The notes beneath the pieces were generated by a model, which worked only from the letters and a program-made list of their open reading frames with translations, was not told the origin of the DNA and did not search any database. Made by a program: the position numbers and the translations under genes. Of a DNA stretch of 64,000 bases, positions 42,311-54,521 are shown piece after piece (within the stretch, counting starts at the first letter, position 1; each line of letters begins with the position of its first letter). This DNA is from Tetraselmis striata (taxonomy: Eukaryota > Chlorophyta > Chlorodendrophyceae > Chlorodendrales > Chlorodendraceae), in the NCBI GenBank assembly GCA_006384855.1, contig VCJN01000858.1, positions 62,001 through 126,000 on the forward strand, read 5' to 3'.

Positions 42311-42858
42311 CTACCAGTAGAAGGCATCGTCGTCATCGCTTTCCCACTCTTCATGGTCGTAGTTGTAGCTTGGCCCGCCGGGTGCGTAGCCGTGGCGGTG
42401 GGAGCCACCTGCGCCGGCACCATAAGTGCCGCCCGGCCGGGCGTACGAGCTGCTGCCGTAGTGGCCGTACGAGGGGCGGTACTGGTAGGAGTAGTGGCCC
42501 GGCCGGCCGGCGTAGCTACTGGTGCCTGCGTGGGCAGAGCGGCGACTCGAGGCGCCCGCACCGCCGGCGCCGCGCGCCCAGGAGTCCAGCTTGGCATCCA
42601 GGCTGGCGCGCTTGGCGGGGTCTACCAGCACGGTGTGCGCTTCGCCGACGCACTTGAACACCCACTCCGCTTCCTCACGCGCGCGCCTCTCCCACGCCGC
42701 TAGCTCGCAGTCCCGCGCCGTGGGCGCCACGCTCGCGCATAGCGCAAGCGCGGGCGACACGGTGGAGCTGGTTGCCTTGTCGGGGTGGTACTTGAGCGCC
42801 AGCTTCTTGTACGCGCGGCGGACCTGCGCCAGCGGCAGGGGGGGGGGGGGGGGGGGAC

Positions 42859-42910
<52 letters not shown>

Positions 42911-45479
42911 CTCGTCAGGCACAGCAGGCTGGCGCGTCAGCATCCGCCGCTCTCAAGTCTCTGGCTGGCACCCTCTTGACCAGCAGCTGTCGAACCAAAC
43001 CACCATGCGCTAACATCTGAACCTCCCCTCTCTTTCCAACCACCACCATCACCTCACAGGGGGCATTCAGGCCATCGCAACAGCGCAAGACATCAGCATC
43101 ACACGTTTGGGTAGAGGCCCACACAAGGCACGCAGACTATGCATTGGCTTGTGGTCACGGCCTTCTGCCCCTTGTACCTACACTGTTAAGCAAAATCATT
43201 GAGTCAACCTGTACCCACAGGGATGAACGAATAAATTGACACAGGTATTGCGGTCTCCAGGCCGCTCGTAGGCGGGTTTAGGCACATTGCCCGCCGATTT
43301 TGGCACCTTACCAACAGCGCATAGCAATAAAGGCAATTTGGATCACCAAATCACAGGTGCCGACTACAATGTCAGAACTCGCAATATAGCCCTCAAACTT
43401 GGCGTCCATGCAACCCACGGTATAGGAGCATTCGCTATTGTCCCACTAAAGTTCCGGCAGCATCGCCACTCTGATGGTGAATATGGTCTGGCAGGCTGTT
43501 ACTCGGCAGTGTTCTTATTGCCGCATCGACATCCGCGACAGCGAAATGCCAAATACAGCTGCGGTTGCTTGAGACCGCAATTACATCGACGCGATGCGGC
43601 ATAACAAGTCGTTATACAGTGGAGAATAAACCATTATAATGGGGTTCGTCAACGTCTATTGAACAGTATGTGCAGTTTCCTGAATGCTTGCTCCTGGCGC
43701 TCAGTTCCACCTCCGCCATTGCCTGCGAGGAACTCATCAAAAGGCCTGCAACCACTCAAGTAAGAGGCCGGTGGGCGCACCTCCTCCGTAGTGCAGGACC
43801 GCTGGAGGCCAAGCAGCTTGTAGTGGTCCGCCACGTTGCGCTCCGATGTCTGCTGCCGCGCCGCCTGGATGCGCTTCTCCGCGTCGGCCTTCTCCTTGCG
43901 CTCCAGCGACGTGTTCTCCTGTTGCATGTGAGGCAGCCGCGACAAGCAAGCAAGCCGCTGCGTGAGACGGCCAGGCTGAATACACACACAGGCATTATGC
44001 GCCAGCTGCTGAAAATTGAGCTTCGATTATCTTTCACTGTTCACAAGCGGGGACAAGTGGGAGGGGGGGGGGGGGGGGGGGGGGGGTGGCAAGCATTCAT
44101 TGATCGGACGGGCACTATTTAGGGTAGACAGGGACAGACAGGGACGCATTCAATACACTTGTACCAGTCTACTGGGTTTGTGGGCGAGTGTTCTCCATCA
44201 CCGAGTCGGAGATATCATTCGAGGTCCATGGCGTGTTCTGACATATTTCCGGGGTAAAACAGGTTTCCCCTTCGCGAGGTGTTCGAAACAACACACATGC
44301 AACATATAGTGAACCCAAACCATGGTTAGATAAAGGTTTGCTTACTGCCCTAAAAAGATTGCAAGTCCTATATCCCTCCACGTATGTGCCAAGTGTCACA
44401 CTCGGCGGCTCTGCTTGCATCAATGCGTCGGGGGGAAGTACCAGGGGGGGGGGGAGGGGGGGGGGGGGGGGGGGGGCGCACCAGCATGGCCTGCAGCGCC
44501 TTGACTGCCTCCGCGGGGCGGTGCAGGTCCAGCAGGATGGCCGCCAGCCTTGAGTACGACTTGTGGTATCTTGGGTTGAGCGCGCGCGCGCGGCAGCAGT
44601 CCGCAAGCGCGCACAGCAGGCTACCCTCCTTGTGCAGCACGGCGGCGCGGTTGCTGTGCAGCACGGCCGCGATGGCGGGCGACCCCGCGACGCCGTTGGG
44701 CGCCAGGGGCTTGCTGTACGCAGCCTTGGCCTCCGCCAGCTTGGACTGCCGGAACGCAGCGTTGCCGGCGTTCTTCAGCGACAGCAGGGACGCGACGTCG
44801 CCGCGCGCCGCGGCCACCGCGTCCGCGCCCGGCAGCGGGAAGTGGCTGGCGCCGCCGGGTGCCTCCCCCGCTGGTGTATCTGTCTCCTGCGGACGGCGCA
44901 GCTCCGTCAAGCCAGTCTCTAGCAGGCGCACCGCGGTCTCCATCTCCGCGTTGTGCCACGCCACCTGCGCCTCAACCCACCACCCCCACGCCGCGTGCGG
45001 CAACGCCTCCTCGCCGCGTGGCTTGGCGCCTGCAGCCGCCTCCTCAAGCCTCCCCAGCCGCAACAGAGCCTCGGCCCGCCACGCCCGCAGCGCAGAGCAG
45101 CTCGGCGCCTCCCGCAGCGCAGCGTCCAGCTCCCCCAGGGCCTCCGTCAGCCGGGGTACCGTCACCGGCCCCGCGCGTTGGGCAAGCAGCACCTCTACGC
45201 CCGCCGACGCGCGCGCCTCCACGCCTGCCACCTCCGCCAGCTTCGCCTCCACGTCGCGTCGCCGGCCAGGCTCGAGCCCTTTGCGCGCCAGCAGCGGCCG
45301 GATAGCGGCGGCCGCATCGGCAAACTGGCCGAGGCGCAGCAGGCAGGTGGCCAGGCGCAGGGAGGCCCGCACGAAGTCAGGCTGCGCCTCCAACGCGTGC
45401 CGGCAGTCCTGACCGGCGCTCACCGGCTTGCCCAGCATCAGCCGGGCTGCGGCCCTGCAGGGGCGGGGGACAGGGCGCC

Positions 45480-45514
<35 letters not shown>

Positions 45515-48500
45515 ACAGACACACACGCACACGCACACCTGGCTAAGACCCCGGCGCACGCGGCAAAGGGGGGGGGGGGGGGAGGGGCTGAACAATTGAC
45601 CCGATTTCGATGTCGATCTTGCTTTTGGAACATAAGTATCTGCTATTTCCGTCTGTTTCTCTCTGCATGTAGATTTATTTACTTGACTAGAGGGTAGAAA
45701 CTTAACTTTATTTGCACAATTAACTTGTCATCTGAACAGTGCGTTTTTTGCACTTAATACTTGAAAAGGGGGGGGGGGGGGGGGGGGGGGGGGGGTCTCG
45801 TGGCCTCACCGGCAAGACGGTGTCCCTGTCCTGTTTTCTACCTTTCCCAACGCTAAGCGGGGATGGCAGCGGCACCGGGTGGAGGGGAGGGGGGGGGGGG
45901 GGGGGGGGGGCGCATGCCCAAGCAGCTCCCCACCTGTTGCTGTACAGAGGGGCCACGAGGTCTGGGGTCCCGGACGCACGGTCCCTGGCCAGCACTCCCA
46001 GCGCCGAGCTATACTCCGCTTCCGCGACACCGTACTTCTTGTGCTGGAACGCCGCGTTGCCGGCCTTCCGGTGCCGCTCGCACTGCGCCAGCGCGCTCGG
46101 CCGCGGCGCTGCCTGATGCGAGCCGCGCTTGCTTTTATCTCCTGCAGCGGCCGGACGCTGCTGCGCCCCCCCGGCGTTCTTCACCTCCGCAAAGACGTTG
46201 CCCATCGGCTTGTAGTGCGGCGCCGGCTGCGGTTGCAGCACCTCCGGGGACCACTCCATGCCGTGCGGACTGCTGCTGTGAGGCGCGCGCTGGCGCGGAG
46301 CTGTACCCGGGCCACCTGGCGTTGCCCCCGCTGCTGGGCGCCGCATGCGGCTGCCCCGGACGACCTTCCTGCGGGGGTTGGACCCTGCAGCGGCGGGCGG
46401 CGCGGACTCGGCGACGGCGGGCGGCGCCGTGCCGGTGCTGCTCGCTGGCTGGTTTGCAGCGGAGAACACAAACGCGGCTGTAGACCACACACACGCACAT
46501 GCTCTCGTCAGCGCCAGCAGCATCCTTTGCGTGGGAGCAGTGGTACACCGGGGATGTTACTGAGTACCATCCATTGGGTACTGGGTTCGCGGGTGCAAGA
46601 GATAATGAAATGTTCTGGGCCATCGGGCTGGGATACCCACACAGCTTTTAGGGTGCAATACCCTGATGGATAGCAGGGTAGATATAAATGTAGATATATG
46701 AGAGGTATATCGGTAGACAGGTATATATAGGTAGAAATAGTGTTTCCTTCTTGTCAAGATGGATATATGAGGGGGAGGGGTGTCAAATACTACAGTACGT
46801 AGCGAACCTAAAGTGTTGCAACGGCAACGCGAGCTCCCATTTCCTCCCTCCCCCCCATAACAAGGGGCTCCGCGCACCTGGTGCTGGTGGTGCGTGCGTG
46901 GGGCAGGAGGGCGCGGCCGATGCAGGCTGCGCTGTGGTCTCAGGCTGGGCAACATGGGTGGCCGAGGAAGCCGCACTGCTGCTGCTGCTGCTGCTGCTGC
47001 TGTTGTTGCAGGGGTAGGAGGGGGCCCGGGCCTCCGCAGCTGGCGCAGGGGCAGGGGCAGGCGCGGGGTGGGCTTGCTGCGGGGCGTTCGCCTGGAAGAC
47101 GCCGCCGGGTGCCCTGGACGCAGCGGCAGGCGCAGCTGTGGCCGGTGCGGGCGGGGGCCTGTGGCCGCCACAAGGGCTGTGCCGCTGCTTGTGACGCAGC
47201 GGCCCTCCCCGCCGCCGCGTGCCGCCCGGGGGGCTCTGCCCCGCCCTGGGTCTGTCCGCGCCGCCGGCCCTGGTGCCTGAGGTGCCGGCAGAGAAGGTGA
47301 AGCCCGCAGGCCCAGTGGGGCATTGGCTGCCCCCTTCTGTGTTGCTGGGCCCGCTGCCGCCGGCTTCAGACGGGGCTGCCGCACCAGTGCCTGCTGGGTT
47401 ACGCACGAGTGAGTGAGCACCGTGGGTCTGGCATAGACATTTTGGCTAGGAGATTCCGGCGCACCAGGAAGTTGCGCACAATGGCACACCGTACTCACGC
47501 TTTGGGTCCCTCAATATGATTGTTTTTGAGTCCCAGCAAACACAGAAAACCCACCAGAGTACACTAGGAATACAGAACAGACTGTCCGACTCCGGGCAAA
47601 ATAGTTCGCTGAGATTGCCACCCGTGAACGTAGTGAAATGGTGCGGTAGAGCACGGTGGGCTGGGGGGTATCAAGAAATGACAGGGGCGCGGGGGGAGGT
47701 TTGAGCAGGTGGGGGAGGGGCGAGCTTGTCCAGGGGTCTCACCGCCGGTGTTGCCTTTTGTGTCATCAGTTGCGTCATCTGCTGCTGTCTTTGGTGGCGG
47801 GGAGGGGTTCCAGAAGGCGGAGGCTGGCGTGAAGCGGGCGGAGTGCATGTCGTGGAGCGACTTCTGGTGGATCTTGGAGGCCACCGTTGGCCCGGCAGGG
47901 GCCGCCTGGCCGTGAGTGGCAAACGGGTTGTCTGTGCTGAGCCCGTGGAAGCGAAACACGAAGTCGGCCGGGGCGGCCGCGCTACCTTCCGGCACATGAT
48001 GCACCGACTGCTGCCGGGAGGACGTCGATGAGGCCCTCGTCGCGGGATGCTGCCCGCTGGTGCTTGGTGCCTGGAACTTGAACGTCACATCAGGCGCTGA
48101 GCCAGCCCCAGCTGAGGCCTCGGAGGCGGCATGCCCCGGAACACTCCCCTTGTCCTGCGTGCTCAGCCCGTGGAACCTGAACGCCAAGTCAGGCCCAGAG
48201 CCGGTGCCAGCAGAGCGCCCAAAAGCGGCTGCAGTATGCGGTGGCTGGCTCGGTGCATGCTCCGGCGCACTCCCCTTGTCCTGCGTGCTCAGCCCCTGGA
48301 ACTTGAACGCCAAGTCAGGCCCAGAGCCGGTGCCAGCAGAGCGCCCAAAAGCGGCTGCAGTCTGCGGTGGCTGGCTCGGTGCATGCTCCGGCGCAACCCC
48401 CTTGTCCTGCGTGCTCAGCCCCTGGAACCTGAACGCCAAGTCAGGCCCCAAATCGGTGCCAGCAGAGCGCCCAAAAGCGGCTGCAGTCTGTGGTGGCTCG

Positions 48501-49748
48501 CTCGGTGCATGCTCGGGCGCAACTCCCCTTGTCCTGCGTGCTCAGCCCCTGGAACTTGAACGCCAAGTCAGGCCCAGAGCCGGTGCCAGTAGATCCCGCA
48601 GAGGTGGCAGCAGTATGGGTTGGCTGCGGGGGTGGCACTGAAGCAGCGGTTGCGTGGCTGGATGCTCCCCCTTTGTCTTGCGTGCTCAGCCCCTGGAATT
48701 TGAACGCCAGGCCAGGATCCAAGCCGGCTCCAGCAGAGCCCCCAGAGGTGGGCGCGGCCTTGGTTGTCTGGCCCGCTGTATGCCCGAGCGCGCCCGCGTG
48801 GTCCTTGGTGCTCAGCCCCTGGAACTTGAATGTCAAGTCAGGCCCCATTTGGCTGCCAACAGAGCCCCCAAAAGCAGCAGCGCTGTGCGTGGGCTGGCGC
48901 GCCGGGGGCGCAGCCTGGCTGGAGGCACGCTCGCCGCTGCCGCCGCCGGTGCGGAGTCCCCCAAAGGTGAAAATCGGGTCGGGGGCAGCAGGTGCTGCCG
49001 GGGGCGCTGCCTTCTGGCTGGCCGCAGGGGTGTGCACTGCCTCCGTGAAGGCAGAGAACAAGTTTTTGGTGGATTGCTGTGTTGGGGTGGCAGGGACGGC
49101 CGCCGGCGCCGGGGTGAACATTGACACAAACTTGGGGAGTAGCTCCGACACACCGTCAGCTTGGCCACCTTGCGGGGAGGGCGATGGCGGCGGCGGCGCC
49201 GCTGCTGTTGCTGCAGGTGCGGGTACGGGTTCGGGTGCAGCCTGGTTGTGGGGAGCACAGGCGCCCCCTTGAGCAGGAGCAGCAGCCCTCCGAGAGGGCG
49301 CAGGCCCGGTCCCGGAAATCTTGCCCCCGTGCCGCCGTTGCCCGTGCTGCTGCCGCCGGTGTCGCCCGCTGGCAACCCTTGCAGAGGGTATGTTCGCCTC
49401 GCGTTGCGGTTCCGCCACCCCGCCGGCCGGGGCGCTGGCGTGCGACCCTGACGCGCCGAACTGGAAGCCGCGTTGACTGCCGCCAGCTGACACCCGCTCG
49501 CCGCCATCCTGGCCGGGCCAGTCGCTCGCCGGCACATGCAACGCGCCGCTGCCGTGTGGCGCCCCGGCGTGCGACTGAGCAGAGCGGTTATGGGTGGGCG
49601 TGGCTGCCGGCTGCCAGCTTCCCGCGCCGTCGACGCCGGGCTGCGCAGCGAAGTTCCACGGCTGTGGGGCAGTGGGTCGCCACGGATCGCCGCCTGCGCG
49701 GAAACCCCCGCCGCCGCTCAGGTCGGTGGTGAAAGTGGCGGACGGCAT
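42311..49748 (-). CDS. Large TPR and J-domain co-chaperone with N-terminal F-x-F repeat region
   Basis: Model (minus): 49748-47743, 47390-46878, 46477-45934, 45454-44482, 43918-43781, 42823-42311. The N-terminal exon has about eight ~40-residue repeats with F[KR]FQGLSTQDKG and one FTFGGL. TPRs follow: RKAGNAAFQHKKYGVAEAEY, VAPLYSNR joined by splicing to AAARLMLGKP, and later KNAGNAAFRQSKLAEAKAAY and AAVLHSNRAAVLHKEG. The J domain is split between exons 5 and 6: DHYKLLGLQRSCTTEE then VRRAYKKLALKYHPDKA, with the HPD that stimulates Hsp70. A Gly/Tyr-rich tail ends in YW. Plant TPR-J proteins have this layout, including F-x-F-type repeats. An extra base near 48521 breaks the repeat frame. Introns carry long coding-strand C runs. 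The start is uncertain: an upstream exon is possible. Confidence 0.88.
42858..42907 (+). repeat. (CA)n microsatellite in TPR-J intron
   Basis: About 25 CA units beside a G run (42838-42856), both inside the intron just upstream of the 3' splice site of the last exon (the coding strand reads GT repeats then C run). Confidence 0.95.
47950..48850 (-). repeat. Coding minisatellite of ~120-bp units in TPR-J exon 1
   Basis: Units of about 117-123 bp encode GPDLAFKFQGLSTQDKG plus a variable Ala/Pro-rich spacer (about eight copies, the outer ones more diverged). Adjacent units are over 90% alike in DNA, so the array expands by slippage or unequal exchange while keeping frame. Confidence 0.88.
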
Positions 49749-50309
49749 GTCGCCACTGCGAGGACTTGCGATCGCTGGCACTGGCGTGCGGTATGAGTGT
49801 GCGTGTTTTGGGGGGGGGGGGGGGGGGGGGGGGGAGGGGGGGCGGGCGGTGCGTGTAGCTGTCGCTGCCCCTACCTGTACTGACCCCTGCCTGTGCCTGG
49901 CACCGTAGCAGCTTCAGATTGCGGGCGGCACATCCGCCTGAGAAGCATCAATGCTCGAGGTGTACGAGTATCCTCATAGAACTTTTTGGTTATAGGGAGA
50001 GCGTCCAGAGAGTGCATGCACGACTATCCTCATAGACGTATTTATGTAAGGTCTTGCAGGATGCATTTATTTATGTAATTTCCTTGTTTTTGTAAGGCAA
50101 TTTGCTTGACCATAAATAACGGAGCGTCACCTACCCAGGGCTTTCCTTAACTGGGTCGCTGCTAATCATTATATTTAAAGTAATAAACGGCCGTCGTAGA
50201 GACGCTGCAAGGGCTTCACTGTTGCCAGTCCTGTGAACCCTGTCCCGGGGTCGGAAAATTTTGCAGGCCGCCCACAGCGGATCGGACGACGCCACTAGAG
50301 CAGCGAGTT
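49749..50309. other. 5' flank of TPR-J gene and a LINE 3' UTR fragment
   Basis: A G run lies at 49810-49834. 50118-50256 matches the LINE 3' UTR (CTACGACGGCCG-type and GTGCCAGTC words shared with 8850-8980 and 53990-54090), so it is a separate short LINE remnant on the plus strand. Confidence 0.6.
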
Positions 50310-50695
50310 CACAGGCTCGTTCGATAACCTGCATGCCATGTTCGCTTCTCGCAATGGGCGGAGGACCGTATTATTTATGGATTATTTATGGGGCTTGGGG
50401 TGCTTGAGTGCGGGGTGACGGCACTAGCCCGACTTTCCGACGAGACCGCGTTACTGGTTACGCGAACAAGTGCCCGATGGCACCTTGGGGGGAACCGGTA
50501 CCGGTTGTAAATTAATATGGGTATTTCGGTACGGTCATGAAGTCGGATTTATTAGGTTAAAATATGCGGCACATCATCCTTAGTAGACGACCGGGTCAAG
50601 AAGGGTAAACGCGCCATTGAGGCGCTCGATTCGGTATTCGTCATGGGTGGACAGGACATAATTTCTATTATAAGTGTGCGTGTGTATGTCTTTAA

Positions 50696-52116
50696 ACCCC
50701 TTGTCGTAGAAAAAATCCCGGTTTTGTCTGTGGTGAGCTGCCCACAATCATTGTAATTGCATGCCCGATATAAAGGCAGCCCGTCAACGCACATATCGCG
50801 AGAGTATCCTTGACCAACCACAGCACCTGCATATTGTCCTTGAATGCCCCGAATCCTCGTCGCAGAGGTCGGGCTCGGTGAGGGCTTTAGGTCAATATGC
50901 GTATCGCACCCGGCGGCCGCCGGACGGCGGAGAACGCGCCGGCCGACGACATCATCGCGCGGCAGCAACAGACAACTCACTTTCTCGCCGCCCTGCGCAC
51001 TCCTACCCCGCACGCAGTCCGAGGCGAAAGGTTCGGCCCCGGTGTTCCGACGTAGCCTTAGCTGAGGTCCTCTGGAACGAGGATCGGTGCGATGGAGGTC
51101 GGATCGCCCACTGAGTCGCCCGTTGACCCGCCTGCCGCCGGCGCAGCTCCGTTCTCGTATTTGACCGCCCTCAGTTCGCCCGACCCTGCCGTCCCTGCCG
51201 GAGCCGAACGGCTCCGGACCAGCCCCGTTCCTGCGGCACCCCTCCTGCAGACAGCTGCGGAGATCGCCTCTCTGTTTTACCCTGCAGTTGCGTCCAGCCC
51301 TCCAGCAAAGCGGTGGTCGCACCCGCTGGCGGTAGCATATCGCCCGCTGCAGCTAGTCAACAGGCGCCGGTTCTCACTACCCAAGACCAACCTCCTCCCC
51401 CAACACAGCCCGCAGTCACGCCCCGTCGTAACTTGCGTTTCGAAGACACGCCTGGACCCGCCACGGATGGCGGGTCCATGCGTGTCTCCGACCTGTCAGA
51501 TCGCTGGGTCGTCCTCTGGGTAGGTACGCGGCCTTCACTGGAAACCTAGCCTTCTCAGGCCAGGCGATTAGTGACGCGATGATCTTGCGGTACACCATGT
51601 ATCGTTTTTCGTTTTGTTGCTTCCTACACCCGATAACAAGTAGCTTCGCCACGTCCTCGTCCCTGACAGCGTGGTATTTGAGGAACTCGTGCATCATGTC
51701 AAACTCAGGAGGGACCAGGCGCCGGGCCTTATCCGTCACTGTCTTTGCCGGCGCGGGCTCGTCCGGATCGCCACGCCTAGGGCCATCACGACCACGACCG
51801 CGACCACGACCGCGACCACGACCGCGCCCGCGCCCGCGCCCTGCTCTACCGCCCGCAACAGTCGCAATCGCCTCCGCCATGTTGACGGAACGAGGCGGGC
51901 CACCCAGAACCGGGTCAGGGCGGGTAGGCCGGTGGCTCAGCTGGAGCGCAGACACGAGTGTTATTTTAGGAACAGCCGCCAGAACGCGACTACTCGTTGA
52001 CCGCCGTACTTTACGCAGTATCGATGTTCTTCGCCATGTACTAAAAGTCGCCGGCTGACAACTGCGAAATGAGCATGCCGGCGTGCAATCTGGGTAGTCT
52101 TTCCCAGACAAGGGGT
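50696..52116. mobile_element. PiggyBac-like insertion (TTAA), 1421 bp, non-autonomous
   Basis: Inserted in the LINE RT. Ends ACCCCTTGTC and GACAAGGGGT are perfect 10-bp inverted repeats flanked by TTAA (50692-50695, 52117-52120). Removing the block and one TTAA restores the LINE sequence seen in copy 1. TTAA targets and CCC-rich ends are PiggyBac traits. The interior has no recognisable transposase. Confidence 0.75.
51416..51880 (-). CDS. RG-repeat ORF inside the PiggyBac-like element
   Basis: 155 codons starting MAEAIATVAGG, then a run of alternating Gly-Arg (51783-51840) followed by PPEFDMMHEFLKYHAVRDED, a non-repetitive and protein-like stretch. RG repeats often bind RNA or nucleic acid. 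No family recognised. It could be a captured gene fragment. A 143-codon Pro/Ala-rich frame on the plus strand (51092-51523) overlaps its end and is less convincing. Confidence 0.35.
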   Translation of the reverse strand: MAEAIATVAGGRAGRGRGRGRGRGRGRGRGRDGPRRGDPDEPAPAKTVTDKARRLVPPEFDMMHEFLKYHAVRDEDVAKLLVIGCRKQQNEKRYMVYRKIIASLIAWPEKARFPVKAAYLPRGRPSDLTGRRHAWTRHPWRVQACLRNASYDGA

Positions 52117-53125
52117 TTAAAATCTGTGTACTACCGGTTCTAAGTTACGGATGTGAAGTATGGGGTATGGATAGAACTACGGGTAGCGGCGCAAATAAAT
52201 TACAAACCATACTCAATCAGTGCCTGCGGTGCCATATTGGGGTGGGTAAAACTCCCTGGGTTGGCCACTGCACCGATGATGCGGAAATTGGATATTGCGC
52301 CCATAGAGGCTACGGCCGTTGCGGCACGGGATCGGGCGTTCCTTAATTAAAGCAACCCACTTGAATACATGTATAAGTAACCCATCTAGTCTTTCAACAT
52401 GCAATCGAGTCTGGGTTTTTCAAAAAAAACGTGCGGAGGCTGTTTCACACGGAAAAGGCGCCATTTTGTGGCAAGGAAGGTTCAGCGAAAGGGGGGGGGG
52501 GGGCAATGTCAGAGGAGGAGCCCGCAGGGCGGAGGCGGGAAACGGGAGGGCGCTGCCGAAGGCAGCGAGCTGAAAGATGGCAGACGAGCTTATGGTGGCT
52601 GTCCTAACTCCTAAGTAGCTCCCCGGCCGGGAGCGCAGGGCTCGCGGGCAATGGGGCAGCCCGTACGTACTGAAACCGGATGGTGCCGGTTACTCAACCG
52701 ATTGAAACCACTAACTAACCGTACTGGTCGCACTAGGACAGTTATAAATTGTTAGGAAACCCCATAAACACGTTTAGACCAGATCAGCCAGGTCGGACGC
52801 GCCCTAACACGTGGACGTCGGGGACTGTCGACGGTGGTTAGATCGAACATGGGCTAGTTGAGGGGGCGCACCTTCCACTTGATGAGTGGAGGTCACTAGC
52901 CGCGCGCGATGATGCCGCTAAACTAGTAGACATCGGTGTGGGCGCGATACGAATCTTCGGCATCGTTAGCACGGACTAAAATCTGGGGTATATATGTCCA
53001 TGCGCCTTGTGCGTCAAACCCGTTGCCACACTACGGTGTGGGTGTCCCCGCGGGGGTTGTGGCCAGACTGCACATTATGATACAATTACACAACCGAGTA
53101 TTTCCCACTGCCCGCCGATTGGCCC

Positions 53126-53442
53126 TGTTAGCTATACTCGTACCGATACTCGGCTGCCCGGTATCGATACTAGTATAGCGCGGTATACCAGTACTCGGCT
53201 GCCCGTGTACCGGCTGTATGGCTATATATGCGGTTGCCCGCGTGTATGTGACATGATCGGATCTTTTGAATTGCTTTCACTGGCCCAGTGAAAGCAATTC
53301 AAAAGATCCGATCATGTCACATACACGCGGGCAACCGCATATATAGCCATACAGCCGGTACACGGGCAGCCGAGTACTGGTATACCGCGCTATACTAGTA
53401 TCGATACCGGGCAGCCGAGTATCGGTACGAGTGTAGCTAACA
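53126..53442. mobile_element. 317-bp near-perfect palindromic element
   Basis: Arms 53126-53283 and 53286-53442 are inverse complements with about one mismatch. Ends are TGTTAGCTA and TAGCTAACA, flanked by a 5-bp duplication GGCCC (53121-53125, 53443-53447). Copy 1 of the LINE shows the empty site. It has no coding capacity. Each arm has two TACTCGGCTGCCCG words. Confidence 0.93.
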
Positions 53443-54110
53443 GGCCCGGATTCATGCCATGCCTGAGTTGTTCCTTGAACACGCCCTGGATGTGACGGAG
53501 GTGATTCTGAGACTATCAAACATATGTTGGTGAAGTGCCCGCGGTGGGGATATCACCGTCATAATTTGGGGTTGTTAGTTCCGGAGTTGAGGGATTTTGC
53601 TAGTAGCCAGGTTATTGCGTCAACACTTGAGGACTTAACTGCCTTTGTTTTGGGCGGGTCCCCCCCTCCCTTCACGGCGCTCTGGATTTTACTGAAAAAT
53701 GGGAAAATTTTCCAGTTATGGCGTCAGGCCCTCCCTACTCACATCACCTTTTTTTTGCACATGCATGTATCGCACTCCCGAAATACTTTGCTCCGCGGGT
53801 TGGGGTTTGCCCCAACTCGCATTACTCGAAATGGGCCGACGCCCAATCGGGTAAGGCGGACCTTTTGTGATCAGTGCCGGGTATTTTTAGACGGTGTTTT
53901 TCAATTTCAATTTAGGGGGTAATCCAACAGTGGTGGACATTCTCTCACTGGCCTTCAATTAGTTGTGCAGAATGCTTGTTTGTTGAATGTAACGGAGCGT
54001 CGCCTATCCAGGGCTTTCCGTAACTGGATCGCTGCCTAAGCGGTCGTCGTAGAGACGACGCTGCAAGGGTTTCGCTGGTGCCAGTCATGTCCCCGGCGCG
54101 AAAAGAAAAG

Positions 54111-54476
54111 CAGCGCGGATCGGACGACGCGAGCGAGGAAGGCGCCGCCGTCCCGTCGTCGTCACTCGCGTCGCATTGTCACGTCTTCACGCGCGTGCGG
54201 TCTAATGATGATCTAATTCTTACAGGAGGTATGTAACACGTAATCCTTTTCACAATGAGCCGCAGTATTCGGCACATTAGATAAAGTTTTATATACGATA
54301 AACGCGATAGAAAACTGTACCGGTACCGCGGGTTGTGAGAGGATGACAAAACCCTTCATGGCCTAGTAGCCCTTCAACCAGTAACATGCAGACATAATGA
54401 ACCGGGTACCTGTCACCCGATGAGCTACTCGCCATCTATCTGCTCAGGCGCACCGTCACCCGACTGTCGAGCTCAC

Positions 54477-54521
<45 letters not shown>

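Larger units (their letters stand above)
50310..54110 (+). mobile_element. LINE copy 2, decayed, with nested insertions
   Basis: Homologous to the LINE at 8839-19806 but on the plus strand and 5'-truncated. It begins in the RT near the word GATAACCTGCATGCCATGTTCG, continues to VFK at 50690, resumes after a PiggyBac-like insert at 52117 (CEVWGMDRTTG-like, then IAPIEATAVAARDRAF), and ends near 54110 in an A-rich tail. It is further broken by an unassigned block (about 52392-52775) and by a palindromic element (53126-53442). Many frameshifts; no function. Confidence 0.82.

Noticed and set aside
43287-43604. A 105-codon plus-strand frame as a separate gene
   Set aside because: It lies within the intron that splits the J domain, on the opposite strand, and shows no known motif.
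44384-45412. A 342-codon plus-strand frame
   Set aside because: It is the GC-rich antisense shadow of the TPR exon of the minus-strand gene.
53007-53519. Two open frames on opposite strands with the same protein sequence
   Set aside because: They are the two arms of the palindromic element read outward, not genes.
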